A DNA stretch of 64,000 nucleotides, from assembly GCA_900660155.1 (NCBI GenBank), contig CABFPE010000303.1, positions 460,650 to 524,649 of the forward strand, in the 5' to 3' direction. The notes below the pieces were generated by a model that saw nothing but the letters and a program-made list of their open reading frames with translations, ran no database searches and had not been told where the DNA came from. Shown piece after piece: positions 1 through 10,838 of the stretch. Both the position numbers and the translations under genes were made by a program. Source of the stretch: Hofstenia miamia (taxonomy: Eukaryota; Xenacoelomorpha; Acoela; Hofsteniidae). Within the stretch, counting starts at the first letter, position 1, and the number at the start of each line of letters is the position of its first letter.

Positions 1-484
1 TACAATAGATTTTATCTACTCTCAACTGCTGTTTTTACTGTTGTATTTTTTCTTTGTATTATATCTTTATGAAAACTATTGCTTAAGATCAGTGACAATT
101 TGGGAGTGCTTTCACTAGCATGGGGCAACAAGTTGCTTCTGGAGGTCTTTTGATTATTTATTTACATAGGCCAAGGAAATAAGAACAATTGAGATTTGTT
201 ATAATTGAGCTAGACATTAACAACTAGAGACACAGAATTAGCACCTTGGCAAGCTTGGATCAATTTGAGGATGCTTCTTTGGTTTGATGCCATGTAAATT
301 GGTTACTGTTGGAGGATAATTCTCAGTGAACTATTTTTCTGTTTTTGAACTGGTGAACTACCAATGTTCTGTTTTCTGTTGGAATGTGGGTGACTTTCTA
401 CAATTGTAGCCTTTACAACATTCTACCTATTAATTGAGTTGCTTAGAACTACTGGAATAGGCAGAGCTCCCCTGTGATTCTACA
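1..484 (+). repeat. 3' part of an LTR (element Z, 5' LTR)
   Basis: This is the right-hand part of the LTR family seen four times in the first 15 kb. It shares the stretch around 'gacaatttgggagtgc', the 'gatgccatgtaaattggt' block and the terminal GATTCTACA. The left end is cut by the window edge. No convincing tRNA-Trp primer site follows, unlike the LTRs ending at 2911 and 5873. It is probably the 5' LTR of the degraded pol remnant that follows. Confidence 0.7.
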
Positions 485-879
485 ATAATGCCATCAAAAT
501 GAATAATAATCATGCTATATGCAAGAATATATTTGTGAAAGATCCTGATTCTATGCAATTTCAACTAGAAGAAATGTTAAAAATTGAATCTTATCATTAG
601 AAAATGATTAAAGCTAAAATGGATTGTTCTGTAAATGATGATTATATGATTTTTCATTATACTTCATATAAAAAAAGAAGTTAACTCCTTTATCAACTGT
701 TATATATTTAACCAACAGTTTTAAAATTACAGCTTTGCTAAATAAAACTGATAAAGTTAAAAATATTTGCTTTTTCAGTTTAAACTCAAATATAGAAAAG
801 CCAAAATTGTTTATGACTAAATTATACAATTACAAAGCAAACTAAAAAGATTGCAATTCCAACAGTCAATTCTGAAACA

Positions 880-2090
880 CATTCTCATTTGACAGCTAAA
901 CAAATTAAAGAATGAAATAGCTTGCTTATGCAATACAACTATGCATTCAAATTCAGAACAATTAGTGTTGGAAAAGTAGTAGGTGAATTCCATTACATCA
1001 AAAAAATTCTAATAAACTTATTAGACAACAAGTTTGTCATGTTCCAAGATATCCCAAGGATGAATATCTAAAGATAATTACAGAATTATTAAGTAAAAGC
1101 ATTATGCATAAAAGTGATAGTTTTTGTTACACAAGAAAATAAAACTCATTTATGTCTATTTTAATGGTTATATATGGTTTTCAACTTGTCAAATGCAACT
1201 GCCACATTATGTAATGAAAGTTCTCATGAATGAATTAATATCATCAACAACATCTCAAGAACATTTAGCAAGACTTGAGCAAGTTCTAAAAATTCTAATT
1301 ATAAGCAGATAAAGAATTAATCACAACAAATGTAATTTAGCAAACATTCAACAGTATTTCTTGGAAGAAAAATTGAATATAAAAAATCACTCTAAAGGAT
1401 CATATTACCACATGCATTGAATCAATTAAATGTCCTAAAAACAGAAAAGATGTTCAACAAATACTTGGTTTCTTAAATTACTACTAAAATCTTTTACCCT
1501 GATATAGCTAAAAAGACAATTAACATCTCAAATTTGTTAAAATCTAAAAATGAGTTTCAATGGCTGTGGAAATATTAAGAACCATTTAATTTACTAAAAA
1601 AAGGAATTACCTTCATTGAATTGTCCTGAATATTTTAATAGTTTATTGTTGATTGTGATGTAAGCACTGTAGCTATTAGTGCTTGGTTTAGTCAAAATGT
1701 TAATGATAAGGAAATTTTCATTCAATTTTTCAGTACAAAATTAATAAATCTCAAACTAAGCAATAGAAGCACTAAATTAGAAATGCTCACATTAGTTGAA
1801 GCATTAAACAAATTTTGATATTTTCTAATTGGTGAAAAATATTTTACAGTACATACAGATGATAGTGGGTTATCCTAGTTCAAAAAATTTCCTGGTGATA
1901 GATCTGACATTGTTGCACATTGGATAGAACAACTGAACACTTTTAATTTCACTATACAACATCAAAAGAGAATTTTGTATGCTAATATTGACTTACTTAC
2001 AGCTTTACCACAACTTCAAAGAGATTTACAAAAACTTCCAGGTGATAAACATATATTCTCTTTTATTCTGAAATACAAATACAGACATTA
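880..2090 (+). pseudogene. Degraded Ty3/gypsy pol (RT and RNase H), element Z
   Basis: Conceptual translation with many stops and frameshifts shows Ty3/gypsy polymerase in the usual order. Around 985-1110 is the N-terminal RT segment (a 'VCHVPRYPKDEYLKII'-like stretch matching the region before the RT fingers). Around 1190-1620 is the RT palm/thumb side, with the 'HLARLEQV', 'FLGRKIEY' and FLGxxNYY-like segments. RNase H is at 1640-2050, with a TD-like start, 'EMLTLVEAL' and 'YFTVHTDDSG'. The YxDD catalytic box is not visible, so part of the RT core is deleted. Integrase is absent: the internal region ends just after 'INADKQG' and is followed by LTR sequence. It is non-functional. Confidence 0.75.
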
Positions 2091-2119
2091 ATGCTGATAA
2101 ACAGGGACATCACCATGAT

Positions 2120-2911
2120 TTCAGCTGCTTTATTTCAAGCTTGGTTTTTGATGCTAAGTTAATTTCCCCTCAATGTGGTGCTATGTGTTCGATTTTGCTC
2201 AATTAAATTTGTGAGGGAAGCATGATCAGAACTATGTATAAATAGGAGCAACATTATAGCAAATGTCAATAGAGTTTATCTTACCTAAACTGTGTTCAAC
2301 TCTCTTCTACCATTACATTTTTATTTGCATAGTTAATTTTATTAAAATTATTGTGTAAGTTTACAGTGACAATTTGGAAGTCACTCTACTGTGGACTGAT
2401 TTGATGAGTAGCTTTTAGGCAGTTAACAGCCCAAATTGTGAACCTAATTAGGTTATGGTTACACATAGATATAATAAAATCTTTGTTCAATTTCAACATT
2501 CACCAATAACATGATTAAACTGTGATGATACTATACAGTTGCTTAACATGAATGCACTGCAATTATGTGCTATTAAATTATGAGATGAGAGATAAGAACC
2601 AAATCAAGACTTTTGTATTTGTATTGAGCTAGATAAGAAATTACAGAACAAATAGGATAGCACTACACCCTTAAGTCACAAACTACTTTCTCTTCTGGTA
2701 GCACTTTGGCTGGACACCATATAAATTGGTCATCCTGGATGTTTTCTCTCTAAACAGTTATAAGTTACATGGATGAATTACCAATGTTTGTTAAATCCTT
2801 TACTTTATTTTTGGAATCAGGGCTGCTCTATTGAGGTCACTTTTGCAACCTTCTGCCATGACCAAAAGTTCTTTAGTGCTGCTGGTATAGTAACCAGCCA
2901 CTGATTCTACA
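2120..2911 (+). repeat. LTR shared by elements Z (3') and A (5')
   Basis: The LTR ends in GATTCTACA at 2911. It contains a TATA-like box (tataaatagg, about 2238) and an AATAGA poly(A)-like site about 25 bp downstream, as in the LTRs at 4398 and 14318. The first 100 bp or so of the LTR appear deleted. The left boundary is therefore approximate. Confidence 0.7.
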
Positions 2912-2929
2912 TGGTGACACTGATGTGAT
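2912..2929 (+). other. Primer binding site, tRNA-Trp type (element A)
   Basis: TGGTGACACTGATGTGAT directly abuts the LTR end. It matches 15 of 18 bases of the complement of the animal tRNA-Trp 3' end (TGGTGACCCCGACGTGAT). Priming by tRNA-Trp is known for the CsRn1 clade of Ty3/gypsy elements, which is the basis of the clade call. Confidence 0.65.
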
Positions 2930-3258
2930 CCTGAACAGATCTAATGCACTTTGCAGTCTAAGTGATGTTTGGAGATGTACTCCAGTCATGAAACCTGTAT
3001 GCATAATGAAAGTGTCACCTAACATTCTTGACTTGTTTGTTTTGGTTGTGATTAGGTGAGCTGGGATGGATTTCCCCTGACCTATCAGTTTCTGTTGTCT
3101 CTGTTCTGTTACATGTTGGATTTATTACCATACCTACACCACCTTAAGGTTGTTGCTGTTCTGTTATCTGCTGCTGTTGATTAGTCAAGAGTGCTCCCAA
3201 CTGTTGATAGAATTTTTCTGAGAAGAGTTATATTCTTGTTACTTGTTCTTGTTACAAT

Positions 3259-4397
3259 ATGGATTATAGTATTACTGCTATTTATTCTCCTATTGGGTCC
3301 CCCATGTGGGGAGTCCCCTGTGCAAGCACTGGTAACCTGAATGCTACCATTTGTACCATTGGGTCATTAGTTAACTTGTCCATACCTACTTCTCCTACTC
3401 AAGTTTCTTCTGTGAACCACTGAACACTTGAATTGATCCACCAATATCTGCTTGTCCATCAGTTAACCTCACACCACTGTTTGATCATCAAGCAATTGAA
3501 GTTGAGCACCTCTAAGATTTGTTGTCACAACAAGTTGCACTGTGATTGGAAGGTGAGAGGTGTATTGAGGTTTTGTAAGCTCAGCTCAATACCCAGAAAT
3601 TTGAGTACCAACAAATGGAAAAGAAATTGTTAGAATCAATTATGTTACTTGAACTTTAGATTAATCAGCTTATGCCCACCAACATAACTTCTCATGAGGC
3701 ACCCTCTTCTCCTGCTTGTGACAAGTATGTCACACATGCTGTACTGGATGAAGTTTTAAATGACTTCAGCAAAAGACTCACCAGCCAATTTGCTCACATG
3801 CTGGTACTCAAAGAGAGTGTCCCCTTCCTCCTAACACAACTTGTGAAACTATCCTCTCTCAATCCACTTTACTGCCAATGTCAAGTGTAAACTACAAGCT
3901 TATATTCACTCAATCCTCTGTTTCTCATGTGTCAACTTTGTCTATCCTAGCAATGCCTGTCCACCCTATGGCACTATGCCATGTTCCCACAGTTCTGGTG
4001 AGCACCAACATTGTGCCTTCTGCTTCCAAGCACATTGCTGATGGAAGTCATTATTTTGGTGTACATATCAGGTCCACAATGAGTGGTCAGCCATGGTTCA
4101 CCAAATCAGTTCTTCCTCTAGAGTACAGTGGAGGTCCTGAATATTTTAACAAACACTCTGCTTTACCAAAGTTTACTGGTCAGTTCAATGCAGTCTCACA
4201 ATCCTTTCACAAATTTGTCATTGTTTTCCACAATACATCCACTCCCGTCTAGAGCTAAAGTGTGATCCAGAAGACAATCTCCATACCATTATTTGGAAAG
4301 CTATTAGTGTGGTTTACTTAATACATAACATGAGTCAAATTGACAAGGATGCTACTGAATTGAAGACAAATGCTGGCCTTGGTAAGTCTAATGCTAA
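3259..4397 (+). pseudogene. Degraded gag of Ty3/gypsy element A
   Basis: The reading frame starts near 3259 (MDYSITA) and is broken by stops and frameshifts. It can be followed beside the gag of element B: the 'YVTHAVLDEVLNDFSKRL' helix (about 3730-3790) matches 'FVTHAFLDNALDALSERF' at about 6660, and 'FNKHSALPKFTGQ' (about 4145) matches 'FNQHSVLPKFTGK' at about 7075. It then jumps to 'DNLHTIIWKAISVVY', which corresponds to the gag C-terminus of B near 7540. About 300 bp of gag and all of pol are therefore deleted before the 3' LTR. Confidence 0.7.
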
Positions 4398-5314
4398 TGT
4401 AGAGTCACTTGGGGCCCCTATTTTAATTGATTTTATTTCTTTTGATTATTTGGCATTCTAAATTAGTGTTACATCATTGTTGCTATCAATTTATTTGTAT
4501 TAATTTGTTCTATTTTTGAGTGCAGTTATTCAATCATTTTATTATTTGTCCCCTTGATTTAATCTTACATGTTATTTCTCATTTAAATTTGCAAGGGAAC
4601 TCATGTGAAGTTTGTAAATATATACCAGGTAATAATTCACAAGATTGGTATAAATATGTGAGAAGCCTGTAGCAAATGCACAATAAAATATATTCTTACT
4701 TCAACATCATTTGCTTTTGAATTTTATTACTTTTAGATTCTTCATAGATTTTAGTTTAATAAATTTTGATTAAGATCAGGCTAGAATTTGGGAGACACTG
4801 CACTGTTGTCTGGGGTGACAACTAGCCCCTTAACAGATGGCAGCCCAAATTGTGGTTGCTTTAAGTTATGGCTACATATATGTGTAGGGAATAACAGCTT
4901 TTAATTTGATCCTTTCATTTCATACATGCACTTAAACCATCACACTGCAAATATATTATGCTTTTGGCAAATGTGAATGCATGGTAACTACATGCCTTTT
5001 GTTTTATTATTTATATGAGCTAAGATAATAGAACTCTGAGCTAAATTGTTTACTTGAGCTAGAAATTAATACTTGAGACACACAATTATCACCTTGGTGA
5101 GTAAGGATGGCTTCATGGATATGGCTTTGGTGTGATGCCATGTGAATTGGTATTTGAAGAAAATCTATTCTTTGTTGATAGTTAGGTGAACCATCAATAT
5201 TCTCTTTTTTGCTAGAATGCAGGTCACTCTCTACAATGGTAGCCTCTGCAACCTTTGCTAACCTTTGAGTTTCTCAGTACTGCTGGAGTAGCCAGAGCAC
5301 ACCTGTGATTCTAT
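4398..5314 (+). repeat. 3' LTR of element A
   Basis: The LTR starts with TGTAGAGTCACT, as at 14318. It has a TATA-like box (ggtataaatatg, about 4648) and AATAAA at about 4682. It runs to GATTCTA at about 5313, where it fuses with the truncated LTR of element B through the shared TCTA. Length is about 917 bp, against 897 bp for the complete LTR at 14318. Confidence 0.75.
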
Positions 5315-5873
5315 GACAATGAAACTGTAAAATCCAGTGATAATGTGGGAGGAACTCTGCTGTGCCTGGGGTGATAACTTGCTCCTTGACAGATGTGAGC
5401 CCATATTGTGGTTGCTTTAGGCTACATATAGGTAGGTATAGGCAATAAAAGAACTACTAATTTGATCAATTGTACATGCACATAACATCACTCTATGCAA
5501 ATATATTATGCTGTTGACATATGAGAATATGTGGTAAATACATGTTATTAATATCTTATTACATGAGCTGAGATAACAAACATTCAGCTAAATTTGTTTT
5601 ATTGAGCTAGAAATTAAACTTGAGACACACAATTAGCACCTTGGCATTAGCACCTTGGCTTCTAAAGAATTGGCTTCAGTGAGATGCCATGTAAATTGGT
5701 TGCTAGCTGGAATGCCTTCTTGGAAATGGTTTCAGTTCCTTTTTTTTCTACAGTGAAATTGGCAAACTACCTATCTTCATTTGATTTCTTAGAGTACGGG
5801 TCACTCTCAGCAATGGTAGTCTCCTGCAACCTTTGTAGTGCTTGAGCTGCTAGATGCACCCTGTGATTCTACA
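5311..5873 (+). repeat. 5'-truncated 5' LTR of element B
   Basis: From 'tctatgacaatgaaac' onward this aligns with the second part of the 3' LTR (14656-15214), with about 90% identity by eye, ending in GATTCTACA. The first 340 bp or so of the LTR, including the TATA-like box and poly(A) signal, are missing. An extra 16-bp repeat of 'attagcaccttggc' occurs near 5631-5660. As it stands this LTR lacks its promoter. Confidence 0.75.
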
Positions 5874-5891
5874 AGGTGACCCTGACGTAAT
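5874..5891 (+). other. Primer binding site, tRNA-Trp type (element B)
   Basis: AGGTGACCCTGACGTAAT abuts the 5' LTR and matches 15 of 18 bases of the tRNA-Trp complement. It occupies the same position as the site at 2912. Confidence 0.65.
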
Positions 5892-6276
5892 ACAGAACTA
5901 GTGTTTTCTTACTGTATTTGGTTTTGTTTTTCCACTGGGTGTGAGTCAGCTGGGATGGATTTCCACTGACCACAATCTACTTCACCACCCATTAATGCAC
6001 AACTTTACCTCATATGTAATTCTGCATTTTCAATTCTGTGATCTGATGCTGTTACCAAGCCTTGATTCTATTCTTATCTGTTCTTAGTGCCATATTGGCA
6101 TTGTCTCCTTATTCTAGAATTTGGAATGATTGTTGTACCTATACCTCACTACCATCTGTCAGTTGCTTTTATTTCTCCTACACAGTTGGATGTTTCTCTT
6201 ACATTATTGGAATTGCTATTAGAACCTTTTCTCTTACTTTACTTTTACCTTTACTTGTTTACTTATTCTTGTTATT

Positions 6277-7699
6277 ATGAATATGGATTTTTCTATTTCT
6301 CATAATGGGACTCCCACCCAGGGTTTCCCCTTTGTGAGTGCTGGCAGTCTGGAAGTTTTTCTGCAAGAGATTCCCACTCCTGCTACCTTGTTGAACCCAT
6401 TTATTTCATATAAGCCATTGTCACCTCCTCCAGAGTTGCTGACAACCAAGGTTGAACAGCATAGAGAAGCCCTTTCCAAGCAGATTTCTCAGCACTGTTC
6501 CTGTGTAGCCCGCCTTGATGCCTTGCAGGTAGAGCTACAACAACAAGCCTGCACAGCTTGGAAATGTGAGAGATGTTTGCTCAACTCAATCTTTGCATTA
6601 GAGATGCAAATTCAAGAAGCTACCCTGCATTCTCCACTGATCTCATCAGGAGAACCTGAGTTTGTAACACATGCCTTCCTGGATAATGCTCTTGATGCTC
6701 TCTCTGAAAGATTTTCATGTATCATATCACAGACATTTTCTGCTCACTTTTCTCATGCTCAGACAGCACCTACAATGTCCCCAGTGACACCACCATTTGC
6801 CACCTCATTACCTCTTTTACAGTTGGGAGCCCTACATTTACTTAGTCTGCTCTCTCACAAGTTTCAAAACTAACTACCATAGCTACACCTGGCTCTTGCA
6901 CCCTCAATGCAATAGTAGTGCCCACAGCACCTGTTAGTGTAACAGTCACCTCAACTGCTATGACCACTGCCCCTCCTCTTCTGAGCAACCCTATCAGGTC
7001 TGTGACAACCCATGGGCCACACTTTACCCAGTTGATTCTACCCACAGAAGCATTGGGAAATGAATCAGCAAACCTTTTCAATCAGCACTCTGTGTTGCCT
7101 AAATTTACTGGAAAGATAGATGAAATTTCACAGTTATTTGAAGAATGGCTCTTCCTTTTCAAGCTCATGATGAAACAGTATAAAACTACACAAGACACTG
7201 CCACCATGCAATTCCCCATGTACCTTCAAGGCCTTGCATACAATCAGTACATGATGTTGGACAGAGAGGTCAAAATGATTTATCAATTACTTGTTGGTAC
7301 TTTTGAGGACCACTACAAAGTGCCTCACATAAAACAGCAATACAAGATGCTTTTATGTGATCTCTCTTTAAAAAGGGAGACAATGTCAGGACCTATATTA
7401 CTCAGGTTGATAGACTCTGTCACCTTAGCAAGTTAATGCCAGAATGCTTGCAACATGATCTCTTTTTGTATATTTGTCAGGGATTCCCCTCCACCATTAG
7501 GAGCTGCCTCAAGTGTAAATGCAATCTGGAGGACGACTTGAATTCTATCATTAAAAAGGCAATTAGCATTGTTTACATGTTACAAAACACAACTTGCATC
7601 AAAAAAGATGCTGGTGATCTAAAGACAGGTCAAACTGCCTCAAGGACACTGACCTCTTTAAGTTCTGCTGTAGTGCAGAAGAAATCAGATAATGAATGA
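6277..7699 (+). pseudogene. Gag of Ty3/gypsy element B (broken)
   Basis: Three collinear pieces form the gag: 6277-6873 (198 codons), 6918-7436 (172 codons) and 7436-7699 (87 codons), separated by frameshifts. The middle piece holds the capsid-like core, with 'FNQHSVLPKFTGK' followed by a Trp- and Phe-rich helical segment. The last piece continues the capsid C-terminus. A Cys-rich stretch after 7640 in another frame may be a decayed nucleocapsid knuckle, but no intact CCHC or CHCC box is visible. It would package the element RNA if intact. The breaks make it non-functional. Confidence 0.7.
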
Positions 7700-7791
7700 C
7701 AATCAGCTCACATTTAGACACAGAGTGGGGCAGTTATCCACCTAATAGCAGATGGAGATGGTTTCATCATCAATGAGCTGTCAAGTGATGT

Positions 7792-8342
7792 GTGCACTCC
7801 CAACACCATGGTCGAGTCTGTCAGTCATTTAAATTAGATGGAATGCCACCTCCTGAAAACAGTGCACATGATGTCTTGGTAATAACCTCATTATTGCATA
7901 CTAATGTTACCCCTGCTGATGTGAATGGATTGTTAATCAATGTTACTATTGATACAGGAGCCTCTGCTTCCATAATAAGTGACACCTGTTGCAAAAAGCT
8001 TTACCTGAAAGAGAGAATCTGTTACTGTCTACAGCACACTTGTTGGATGCTTCAGGGAACACTATTTCACTGAAGGGTAAAATAAATGACCTTGAGTTAC
8101 AAATCCACCAAGAATGTTTCTGAGTGGACCTTATTGTTGTGGATACCTGCAATCAGCCCTTGCTGTATGATGTCCTTCTGGGAAATGATTTCCTTGAGAA
8201 GAATGCCTGTGTAATAGATTACAGAACTAACACAATCTCAATCTGTAAAAGCAAGCCTCAGGAAGAGCTTACAGCTGTTTGCAACCAAGAAATTCTACTA
8301 ATGCTATCTGACAACATTTTTGTGGAACCTTGGCACTGGTGA
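7792..8342 (+). pseudogene. Retropepsin-like protease of element B
   Basis: The aspartic protease catalytic motif DTGAS appears in 'INVTIDTGASASIISD' (about 7940-7985). It is followed in the next frame by 'DVLLGNDFLEKNACVIDY' (about 8165-8220), the second conserved block of retroviral-type proteases (hydrophobic-LGxDF). A frameshift near 8070 separates the two halves. It would cleave Gag-Pol. It is inactive as written. Confidence 0.75.
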
Positions 8343-8599
8343 TGAGTTGCTGTCACAATGAACTCTCCTTACAAGGGTGATGTCATGCTTTTGGGACAAA
8401 GGGGAAGACGCCTTTGTGGTCTACATCTCTCTCCAGACCTCTGTCATGTCTCTGGTGGTAAGACTTATGTTACTGTGCTTAATAGTTCTGCATGCTTGAT
8501 CTGAATGGATCCAACCAAGTTATCTATTGTTGTGACTTTGGTCTGACTTGAACTTAAAGTTGCTGCCTGTTTACCTGTTCTTACTATGATTCATGATCT

Positions 8600-9326
8600 G
8601 AGTGAACCCAGTGATCCAGTTCAGATCCAAGTGGTTGATTGTGACACAAGCTCCATTGCCATCAGTGGTGTCTTAAACCAGATTATCAACAGTCAGGAAA
8701 GCCCAGTGCAGTGCTTTAGCAAAAAACTCTGAAATGCTGAGCTAAATTATGGAGCAACAAAATCTGAGATGCTAGCACTTGTTGAGAGTCTGAAGAAGTT
8801 TAGATTCTTCATCTTAGATTGTCAGTTTATTGTTCACACTGATAACTCCACACTAGCATGGCTCAAGAAATTTTCTGGTGACAAGTCAAACATTGTCAAC
8901 TGGTGGCTAGAATATTTAAATGATTACACCTTCTCAATCACCCACTGTCCAGGGAGATTACATCTCAATGCAGATTATTTTACCACTCTTCCTAGTTATG
9001 AGAGAGACCTTCAGAAGCTGACCAGTGAGAAGACTCCTTTCAAGTTTATCCCAATGTGTAACTATGAACTCCTTCCTGACATTAATGCTGATCAGAATGG
9101 GAAAGCAATCCTCCCCATCATGGTGAAGGAAGAGATATTGGAGAAGGAAATTGCTGTCCACCAGCTACATGATAAAATCTTATTGGAAATTATCTACAAA
9201 GTGAATAACCCCAATCACCATTGGAAGGTCACTGAGGCTGGACTTCTTTATGAGCATAGCCAAAATTACTGTCTGGTGATTCCAGAGTACTTTAAAAGGG
9301 ATCTTGCCTGGAAGATCCACAAATGA
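8600..9326 (+). pseudogene. RNase H and integrase zinc domain of element B
   Basis: RNase H starts near 8620 with 'VDCDTSSIAISGVL', followed by 'EMLALVESLKKFRFF', 'FIVHTDNSTLAWL' and 'HCPGRLHLNADY', the standard Ty3/gypsy RNase H blocks. The open frame 8769-9326 continues into the integrase N-terminal region and stops inside the HHCC zinc finger (a stop between the two His). Only about 280 bp separate the protease from RNase H, so the reverse transcriptase core, including YxDD, has been deleted. This element cannot be autonomous. Confidence 0.75.
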
Positions 9327-10180
9327 GGTCACCTAGGGATCATACAGACTGAGCAAACCTTCAATGCTCAATACTTCATGAGAGGTATAAGAGCTACCAT
9401 TCAGGATGTAATAGACAAGTGTGAAGCATGCCTGCTTCAGGGAGCTGGACACTTTCCAGAATAAAGAGCTGAGCTCCACAGTTGGGTCACTGAAAGAACT
9501 AACAAAGTAGTCCATATGGACATAGAGAAATTGTCAAGACACAAGAGGGTTTCCAATACCTCCTGTCCTGATAGATCATTTCACAAAATACATGAGACTC
9601 ATTCCTCTCCACACTACCACAGCTTAAGTCATCAGAGAAAAGATTGTAAAGGAGTGGATCTTCAAACTCAGACCAATGGAAAGACTGGTTTCTGACTGCA
9701 GTCCTCAATTTGAGAATAACCTGATGGCCACCCTTATGAAAGAACTAAAAATTGTGCACAACTTTACCACTGCATATCATCCTCAATCAAACAGTGTTGT
9801 CAAGCAACTAAATCATACTATTATCAAATTGATCAGAGTAGCCTTAGCCTGAGCTGCTGGCCAAAATTGGATAAGAGTCATACCACCAAAGTGAGCCCTT
9901 TCAAGGCTATGTTTGGCCATGAGGCGAGCATGCCAATATCTATAATGTTCCTGGATTACAACAAGCCTACATTGGAGAATTTTGTGAACTGTATGCTTCA
10001 GTAATTCCAGGAAGTGCATCTCTCTATCTGCTGGAACACTAACCAATCAGTTATTTGCCAGAAAAGGAACTTCAATAAGAAATTGTACAGTGAACCACAC
10101 AAGCACAGAGATTCTGTCTTTGCTTATTTTCCTCATCAGGTTGCTAATGCCAATCAGGTGTGAAAACTTGCCACTAATTG
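9327..10180 (+). pseudogene. Degraded integrase of element B
   Basis: After the stop at 9326 the HHCC finger completes ('GHLGIIQ' and 'CEACLLQG', 9327-9440). The catalytic core follows across several frames: 'VVHMDIEKL' near 9510 (first Asp region), 'DCSPQFENNLM' (second Asp) near 9695-9725, and 'TTAYHPQSNS' near 9770 (DDE glutamate region). After it comes 'PFKAMFGHEASMP', typical of the Ty3/gypsy integrase C-terminal part. In the last catalytic block the residue where Glu is expected reads as Val ('NSVVKQL'). Confidence 0.65.
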
Positions 10181-10838
10181 GCAATGACCTTTTATCATAA
10201 CAAAGTATTAGATCACCACCAGTACTTATTAAATAATGGTAAAGTCTCCCATTTTCAGTGACTTAGATGAACCATTAAAGATATACATAATGCAGACATT
10301 GACAATAGTAATGAGTTTTCCATCATTGATGATGGTTTAAATGAGATTGAATATTTTGATAACCTCACCAAATGTGGGGAAGATGACCTTACACAGGTTG
10401 AGTATGATAGTAACCTTGGTAGTAGTAGCAACACTATAGCTACTAGTATTTTGCCTAAATGAAAAGCTAGAAATCAGGGATATTTAGATCATTTAAATAC
10501 CCAGGATTGGGACCTTAATCTTATATCTATATTTAGCAACCATGAAGAGATCAGAAAACCATCCACCAACCAAATGTTGTGTTCAAAGACTGATGAACCT
10601 GCAAGAAGAGACAAACTGAGCAACAACACCAAGATAAGTAGATGAAAGCACCTCATGAAAGTGAGAGCACCCAGCAGAGGACTCCAGTAGTAGTAGCTGC
10701 CACTATGAGGGGAGACAACTCCATCCTCAAGAGCAGACTTCCTGTGACTACACTCAGAGACAACTCTCTGAGTGGGACTTTGAGGAGGTTAGAGTGACTT
10801 TTGCCCAACTCACTAACATAAACCCATCCTGAGTTGAC

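Noticed and set aside
5321-5325. Target-site duplication for element B
   Set aside because: The bases before 5326 and after 15214 do not match, and the 5' LTR is truncated, so no duplication is expected.
6842-7081. 79-codon minus-strand frame
   Set aside because: Shadow of the gag coding sequence of element B.
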